Positions 60,513 to 64,000 of a stretch of 64,000 bases of DNA are shown in pieces. This DNA comes from Croceibacterium_B sp963811255 (GTDB lineage Bacteria > Pseudomonadota > Alphaproteobacteria > Sphingomonadales > Sphingomonadaceae): NCBI GenBank assembly GCA_963811255.1, contig CAWEQI010000002.1, positions 62,001-126,000 on the forward strand, written 5' to 3'. Made by a program: the position numbers and the translations under genes. Within the stretch, counting starts at the first letter, position 1, and each line of letters opens with the position of its first letter. A model generated the notes under the pieces. It was not told the DNA's origin. It searched no databases and was given only the letters and a program-made list of their open reading frames with translations.

Positions 60513-60602
60513 CCGTTCGCCCTGAGCTTGTCGAAGGGCAGCCCTTGCTTTTGTGCCCCGCTAGAAGGAAAGACGGTCCTTCGACAAGCTCAGGACGAAC
60601 GG
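60513..60602. repeat. Inverted repeat pair between cobB and dapB
   Basis: Two inverted arms at 60513-60538 and 60577-60602, nearly complementary over 26 bases, with 38 bases between. Each arm has its own short dyad around CTTGT/ACAAG (for example CCTTCG, ACAAG, CTCAGG in the right arm), so it shares the loop of the repeats at 11.9 kb and 23 kb. It sits between two divergent starts. Confidence 0.8.
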
Positions 60603-60615
60603 ATCGGGGGCTGGT

Positions 60616-61344
60616 TTGGCCAAGATCGGCATCATTGGCAGCGAAGGGCGCATGGGCCACGCGCTCGTCCGGGCGATCGCCGCCGCCGGGCACGAGGTGG
60701 CCGGCGGCGTGGACAAGGGCGGCGACGTCGCCGCGCTGGCCGACCGGAGTGACGTGCTGGTCGATTTCTCGGCGCCGTTCGCGGTCGAAGCCAACCTCCA
60801 TGCGGCGATCGGCGCTGGCATTCCAATCCTGGTCGGCACCACCGGCCTGGATAAGCGCCATCACGAGGCGATCGACGCCGCCGGACGCGCCATTCCGGTG
60901 CTGCAGACGGGGAACACCTCGCTTGGAGTCACCCTGCTCGCCCACCTGGTGCGGGAGGCGGCGAGCCGGCTCGGGCCCGAATGGGACGTAGAGGTGCTGG
61001 AGATGCACCACCGGATGAAGGTCGATGCGCCGAGCGGCACCGCGCTGCTGCTCGGGCAAGCAGCGGCAGCTGGCCGCGGGATCGATCTCGCCGATCATTC
61101 CGAACGCGGACGGGACGGGCAAACCGGCGCGCGCAAGACGGGCACGATCGGTTTCGCGAGCTTGCGCGGCGGTACGGTGCCCGGCGAGCACACGGTGATC
61201 TTCGCCGGCGAGGACGAACGGCTGACGCTGTCTCACATTGCCCAGGACCGGATGATCTTCGCCCACGGCGCGGTGCGCGGCGCCGTGTGGCTGATCGGCC
61301 AAGCGCCCGGGCGCTATTCGATGCCGCAGGTGCTGGGGCTTTAA
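60616..61344 (+). CDS. dapB: 4-hydroxy-tetrahydrodipicolinate reductase
   Basis: A 242-residue DapB, an NAD(P)H-dependent reductase in the lysine and diaminopimelate pathway. The dinucleotide loop is IGIIGSEGRMGHAL, the strand DVLVDFSAP follows, and the catalytic block is VLEMHHRMKVDAPSGTALLLG with His and Lys. GTVPGEHTVIFAGEDERLTLSH and AVWLIGQAPGRYSM end the protein. The start is a TTG at 60616, 13 bases after the inverted-repeat pair, which therefore makes up most of its leader. nth follows 10 bases after the stop. Confidence 0.95.
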   Translation: MAKIGIIGSEGRMGHALVRAIAAAGHEVAGGVDKGGDVAALADRSDVLVDFSAPFAVEANLHAAIGAGIPILVGTTGLDKRHHEAIDAAGRAIPVLQTGNTSLGVTLLAHLVREAASRLGPEWDVEVLEMHHRMKVDAPSGTALLLGQAAAAGRGIDLADHSERGRDGQTGARKTGTIGFASLRGGTVPGEHTVIFAGEDERLTLSHIAQDRMIFAHGAVRGAVWLIGQAPGRYSMPQVLGL

Positions 61345-61354
61345 TCCGAAGGCC

Positions 61355-62035
61355 ATGACCAAAGACCAAATCTTCGAATTCTTCCGACTGCTGGCCGAGG
61401 ACAATCCGGACCCACAGACCGAACTCGCCTACGGCAACACCTACCAGTTGCTGATCGCCGTGGTGCTGAGCGCGCAGGCGACCGATGCAGGCGTCAACAA
61501 GGCGACTCGCAAACTGTTCGCCGACGTCAAGACGCCGCAACAGATGATCGCCCTGGGCGAGCACGGGCTCAAACAGCACATCAAGACGATCGGCCTGTTC
61601 AACTCGAAGGCGAAAAACGTCATCGCGCTGTCGGAGAAGCTTGTTGCCGAGCACGGCGGCAACGTTCCCGGCGACCGCGACGCGCTCACCGCGCTGCCGG
61701 GCGTGGGCCGCAAGACCGCCAACGTCGTGCTCAACGTCGCGTTCGGCGCCGCGAGTTTCCCGGTCGACACGCATGTGTTCCGGGTCTGCAACCGCACCGG
61801 CCTGGCGAAGGGCAAGACACCGGAAAAGGTCGAAGCTCTGCTGGAAAAGCGAGTGCCGCAGCCGTTCCGCCACGGCGCGCACCACTGGCTGATCCTCCAC
61901 GGCCGCTATATCTGCAAGGCGCGCACGCCGGAATGCTGGCGCTGCCCCGTGAACGATCTATGTGAATTTCGGAACAAGGTCCTCGAGCCCCCCGTTCGCA
62001 AGGGCAAGCGGGCGGCCGCTCCGCCATCGGAATGA
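61355..62035 (+). CDS. nth: Endonuclease III
   Basis: A 226-residue DNA glycosylase/AP lyase removing oxidised pyrimidines. The helix-hairpin-helix is LPGVGRKTANVV with catalytic Lys120, and Asp138 lies in FPVDTHVFRV. The [4Fe-4S] cluster is bound by Cys187, 194, 197 and 203 (C-x6-C-x2-C-x5-C). These numbers coincide with the E. coli enzyme. A Lys/Ala/Pro-rich C-terminal tail of about 15 residues is added. It is co-directional with dapB and probably co-transcribed. Confidence 0.97.
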   Translation: MTKDQIFEFFRLLAEDNPDPQTELAYGNTYQLLIAVVLSAQATDAGVNKATRKLFADVKTPQQMIALGEHGLKQHIKTIGLFNSKAKNVIALSEKLVAEHGGNVPGDRDALTALPGVGRKTANVVLNVAFGAASFPVDTHVFRVCNRTGLAKGKTPEKVEALLEKRVPQPFRHGAHHWLILHGRYICKARTPECWRCPVNDLCEFRNKVLEPPVRKGKRAAAPPSE

Positions 62036-62060
62036 GGCGTCCGCGGCGAGGAGACCTGTG

Positions 62061-62471
62061 ATGCGCCAACGCCCGATGGCCGCCGCGGCGGCCGCCGTCG
62101 CCACGCTTTCGATTTCGGCATGCGCTCGAACGGCGCCGGCCAACACCCCGCCCCTAAAGCACGCGGCGGCGCCGGCGGTTGCGGTGGGCGCGCCCGTCTC
62201 CTGCGTGCAGACGAACCTGATCGACCAGACCAAGGTGTGGAACGACCGGACGATCGATTTCATCATGCGCGGCGGGACCCGCTATCGCAACACCCTGCCG
62301 ATGAACTGCGGCACCCTCGGGTTCGATCAGCGCTTCAGTTATCACACCACCACCGGTCAGCTGTGCGACGTCGATACGATCACCGTGCTGCCAACCGGCT
62401 CGTCGATCCCGGGGCCGACCTGCGGGCTCGGCAAGTTCGTCCCCGTCAAGCTGACTCCGCCCGCGCGCTGA
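62061..62471 (+). CDS. DUF6491-like lipoprotein
   Basis: 136 residues: a lipoprotein signal with lipobox SISAC (Cys at about residue 21), then a compact domain with CVQTNLIDQTKVWNDRTIDFIMRGGTRYRNTLPMNCGTLGF, YHTTTGQLCDVDTITVL and CGLGKFVPV. The motif order resembles DUF6491, an uncharacterised proteobacterial family; the four cysteines may form disulfides. GAGGAGACC precedes the ATG at 62061. Its end overlaps the convergent dapE by 26 bases. Confidence 0.75.
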   Translation: MRQRPMAAAAAAVATLSISACARTAPANTPPLKHAAAPAVAVGAPVSCVQTNLIDQTKVWNDRTIDFIMRGGTRYRNTLPMNCGTLGFDQRFSYHTTTGQLCDVDTITVLPTGSSIPGPTCGLGKFVPVKLTPPAR

Positions 62472-63603
62472 GCGCCGCGAGCGCGACCCGGCGGAAGATG
62501 CGCGCCAGCGTGCGCAAGTCGTCGACCGCGACCGCTTCGTCGCGCCGGTGCATCGTCGCATTGACCGGGCCAAAGTCGATCACCGGGGCGAGATCTTTCA
62601 GGAACCGCGAATCCGAGGTGCCGCCGCTGGTCGACAGCTCCGGCTCGAGCCCGGTTTCGGCTTTGATCGCTTCGCTCAGCAGGCGCGAGAATTCCCCCGG
62701 ATCGGTCAGGAACGCCTCGCCCGAGACGATCGGCTCGGCCGTGCCGCCGTGCTTCTCGGCGATCGCGGTCACCTCGCGTGCCAGTTCGGCGCCGGTGTGC
62801 AGGTCATTGAAGCGGATCGAGATGCGCGCCACGGCGCATGGCGGAATCACGTTGTGGGCCGGGTTGCCGACCTGAAGCTCGGTTATCTCGAGGTTCGACG
62901 GTTGGAACCACTCGGTGCCTTCGTCGAGCACCCAGCCGTCGAGTTCGGCCAGCATCGCCACCAGTTTGGGGATCGGGTTGTCGGCGCGGTCGGGATAGGC
63001 GACGTGGCCCTCGCGCCCCTCGACCGTGAGCCAGACGTTGATCGAGCCGCGGCGGCCGATCTTGACCATGTCGCCCAGCCTGGCGACGCAGGTCGGCTCG
63101 CCGACGAGGATTAGGTCGGGCACTTCGCCGCGTTGGCGGATCAGCTCGATCAGCGCACGGGTGCCGTGGACCGCCGGACCTTCCTCGTCGCCGGTAATGA
63201 TAAAGCTGAGCGTGCCCGCCTCGGGCGGGATATCCGCCGCCGCCGCGACCATCGCAGCGATCGAGCCTTTCATGTCGACCGCACCGCGGCCGTAGAGCAG
63301 TTCGCCGCCGGGCGCGGGCCGCCGCTCCGGCACGAACGGCCGGCTGGTCCAACCCTCGCCCGGCGGCACTACGTCGAGATGCCCGGCGAAGGCGAAATGC
63401 CGCGATTCCGCCGGGCCACGACGGATAGCGAAACAGTTCTCGACTGCTTCCGCGCCTTCTCCCGCAACGAACCGGTGGATCTCGAACCCGAGCGGCGCGA
63501 GCATCGCCTCGAACGCATCGAACACGGTTCCCCGCGCCGGGGTCACGCTCTCGTGGGCGATCAGCGCCTCCGCGAGCGCCACTGGGTCACTGGCGTTGTC
63601 CAT
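62446..63603 (-). CDS. dapE: Succinyl-diaminopimelate desuccinylase
   Basis: A 385-residue M20 zinc amidohydrolase removing succinate from N-succinyl-LL-DAP in the lysine/peptidoglycan pathway. Metal ligands are seen in FAGHLDVVPPG, GRGAVDMKGSIAAM, TGDEEGPAVHGT (catalytic Glu then the metal ligand), GEPTCV, and the late His in VNATMHRRDE. The dimerisation domain contains KIGRRGSINVWLTVEGREGHVAYPDRADNPI. Full length. It works in the same pathway as dapB 1.1 kb upstream. Confidence 0.95.
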   Translation of the reverse strand: MDNASDPVALAEALIAHESVTPARGTVFDAFEAMLAPLGFEIHRFVAGEGAEAVENCFAIRRGPAESRHFAFAGHLDVVPPGEGWTSRPFVPERRPAPGGELLYGRGAVDMKGSIAAMVAAAADIPPEAGTLSFIITGDEEGPAVHGTRALIELIRQRGEVPDLILVGEPTCVARLGDMVKIGRRGSINVWLTVEGREGHVAYPDRADNPIPKLVAMLAELDGWVLDEGTEWFQPSNLEITELQVGNPAHNVIPPCAVARISIRFNDLHTGAELAREVTAIAEKHGGTAEPIVSGEAFLTDPGEFSRLLSEAIKAETGLEPELSTSGGTSDSRFLKDLAPVIDFGPVNATMHRRDEAVAVDDLRTLARIFRRVALAALSARAESA

Positions 63604-63654
63604 CGCTGCCGGTTAGACGAGCGCGCGACAGCTTTCCAGCCGGAGCACACGACC

Positions 63655-64000
63655 ATGCCCAAGCTCGATCTCGCGGCCATCCCACAGACAAACTCCACCG
63701 GATATCCGGCGCCGTACGACGAGGCCGTCGCCGGACGCTGGGTGCGCCGGTTGCGCCCCGCCGCCGGCCTGAGCGACCTCGGCGCGGCGCATGTCGTGCT
63801 CAAGCCCGGCGCGTGGTCGTCGCAGCGCCACTGGCACGCCGAGGAGGACGAGCTTGTGGTGATCCTCTCGGGTGAGGCGGTGCTGGTCGAGGATCATGGC
63901 GAAACAGTGCTGCGTGCGGGCGATGTCGCTGCCTGGCCGAAAGGCATCAGAGACGGGCACTGCCTGCAGAACAGGGGCGACGCCGATTGCGTGATGATCG
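63655..64000 (+). CDS. Cupin domain protein, 3'-truncated by window edge
   Basis: The first 115 residues of a cupin. The metal-binding motif reads SSQRHWHAEEDELVVILSGEAVLVEDHG, with two His and a Glu, and the second motif begins at GDVAAWPKGIRDGHCLQN. The opening PKLDLAAIPQTNSTGYPAPYDE is typical of single-domain cupins in this group annotated as transcriptional-regulator-like or sugar-related, but the function is unknown. The frame is open at the window end. It is divergent from dapE by 51 bases. Confidence 0.85.
   Translation, partial: MPKLDLAAIPQTNSTGYPAPYDEAVAGRWVRRLRPAAGLSDLGAAHVVLKPGAWSSQRHWHAEEDELVVILSGEAVLVEDHGETVLRAGDVAAWPKGIRDGHCLQNRGDADCVMI

Overview
The window looks like chromosome of a GC-rich alphaproteobacterium of the Sphingomonadales (Sphingomonas-like). 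The reasons are the gene set (membrane-anchored CycM-type cytochrome c divergent from pheA, Tim44-like/MltA/Smr beside secB, coaBC-dut, ubiE-ubiB near mutM-rpsT-dnaA), the strong G/C bias at third codon positions, and several families of short palindromic repeats between genes. This placement is by recognition of protein families, not by a search.

Layout. 1-740: the end of a truncated SOS-response peptidase gene and a non-coding stretch abutting a tRNA-Gln gene, probably the edge of an island. 880-4430: ppx-rlmE, cytochrome c and pheA. 4500-12040: an accessory stretch bracketed by two copies of a foldback element of about 115 bp. It holds an Ntn-type asparaginase, two GNAT acetyltransferases around a class A beta-lactamase, a Crp/Fnr regulator, a ZntB-like transporter, an unrecognised membrane protein and an FAD monooxygenase. 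12270-20700: VOC protein, ispG, aspartyl protease, two tail-to-tail L,D-transpeptidase-type proteins and aconitase. 20760-25450: a Ser/Thr-rich PEP-CTERM surface protein, then ruvB and ruvA separated by an inverted GIY-YIG endonuclease gene framed by hairpin repeats, then aroC. 25470-31340: two membrane proteins and a peroxide-defence cluster (ahpC, ahpF, katG). 31440-40490: a shortened S9 peptidase, an aquaporin-family channel, smr-mltA-Tim44, secB, murJ, trpS and a DUF4136 lipoprotein. 40630-44910: a GGDEF-EAL protein with a hairpin over its ribosome-binding site, a secreted TonB-C-like protein and an esterase. 44910-56180: dut-coaBC, membrane proteins, ubiB-ubiE, mutM, rpsT and dnaA. 56180-64000: a pair of structured repeats, moeB/thiF, a ClC channel, rhodanese, sirtuin, dapB-nth, a DUF6491-like lipoprotein, dapE and the start of a cupin gene.

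Working together: AhpF reduces AhpC, and KatG takes higher peroxide loads. RuvA and RuvB move Holliday junctions. MutM and Nth start base-excision repair. DapB and DapE belong to the lysine/diaminopimelate pathway and feed peptidoglycan synthesis, where MurJ, MltA and the L,D-transpeptidases act. UbiE and UbiB serve ubiquinone synthesis. AroC and PheA serve aromatic amino-acid synthesis.

The most unusual content is in the repeats: (i) a GIY-YIG gene between ruvA and ruvB whose stop codon lies inside a hairpin repeat, within a wider family sharing an ACAAG loop with differing stems; (ii) two inverted repeats after dnaA whose flanking hairpins differ in sequence but keep their shape; (iii) a three-hairpin element inside the smr coding sequence; (iv) a perfect 37-bp repeat upstream of both ispG and ruvA. 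There are also a small membrane-protein gene that seems to start with ATA, a mini S9 peptidase lacking most of its propeller, and a MutM lacking one zinc-finger cysteine.
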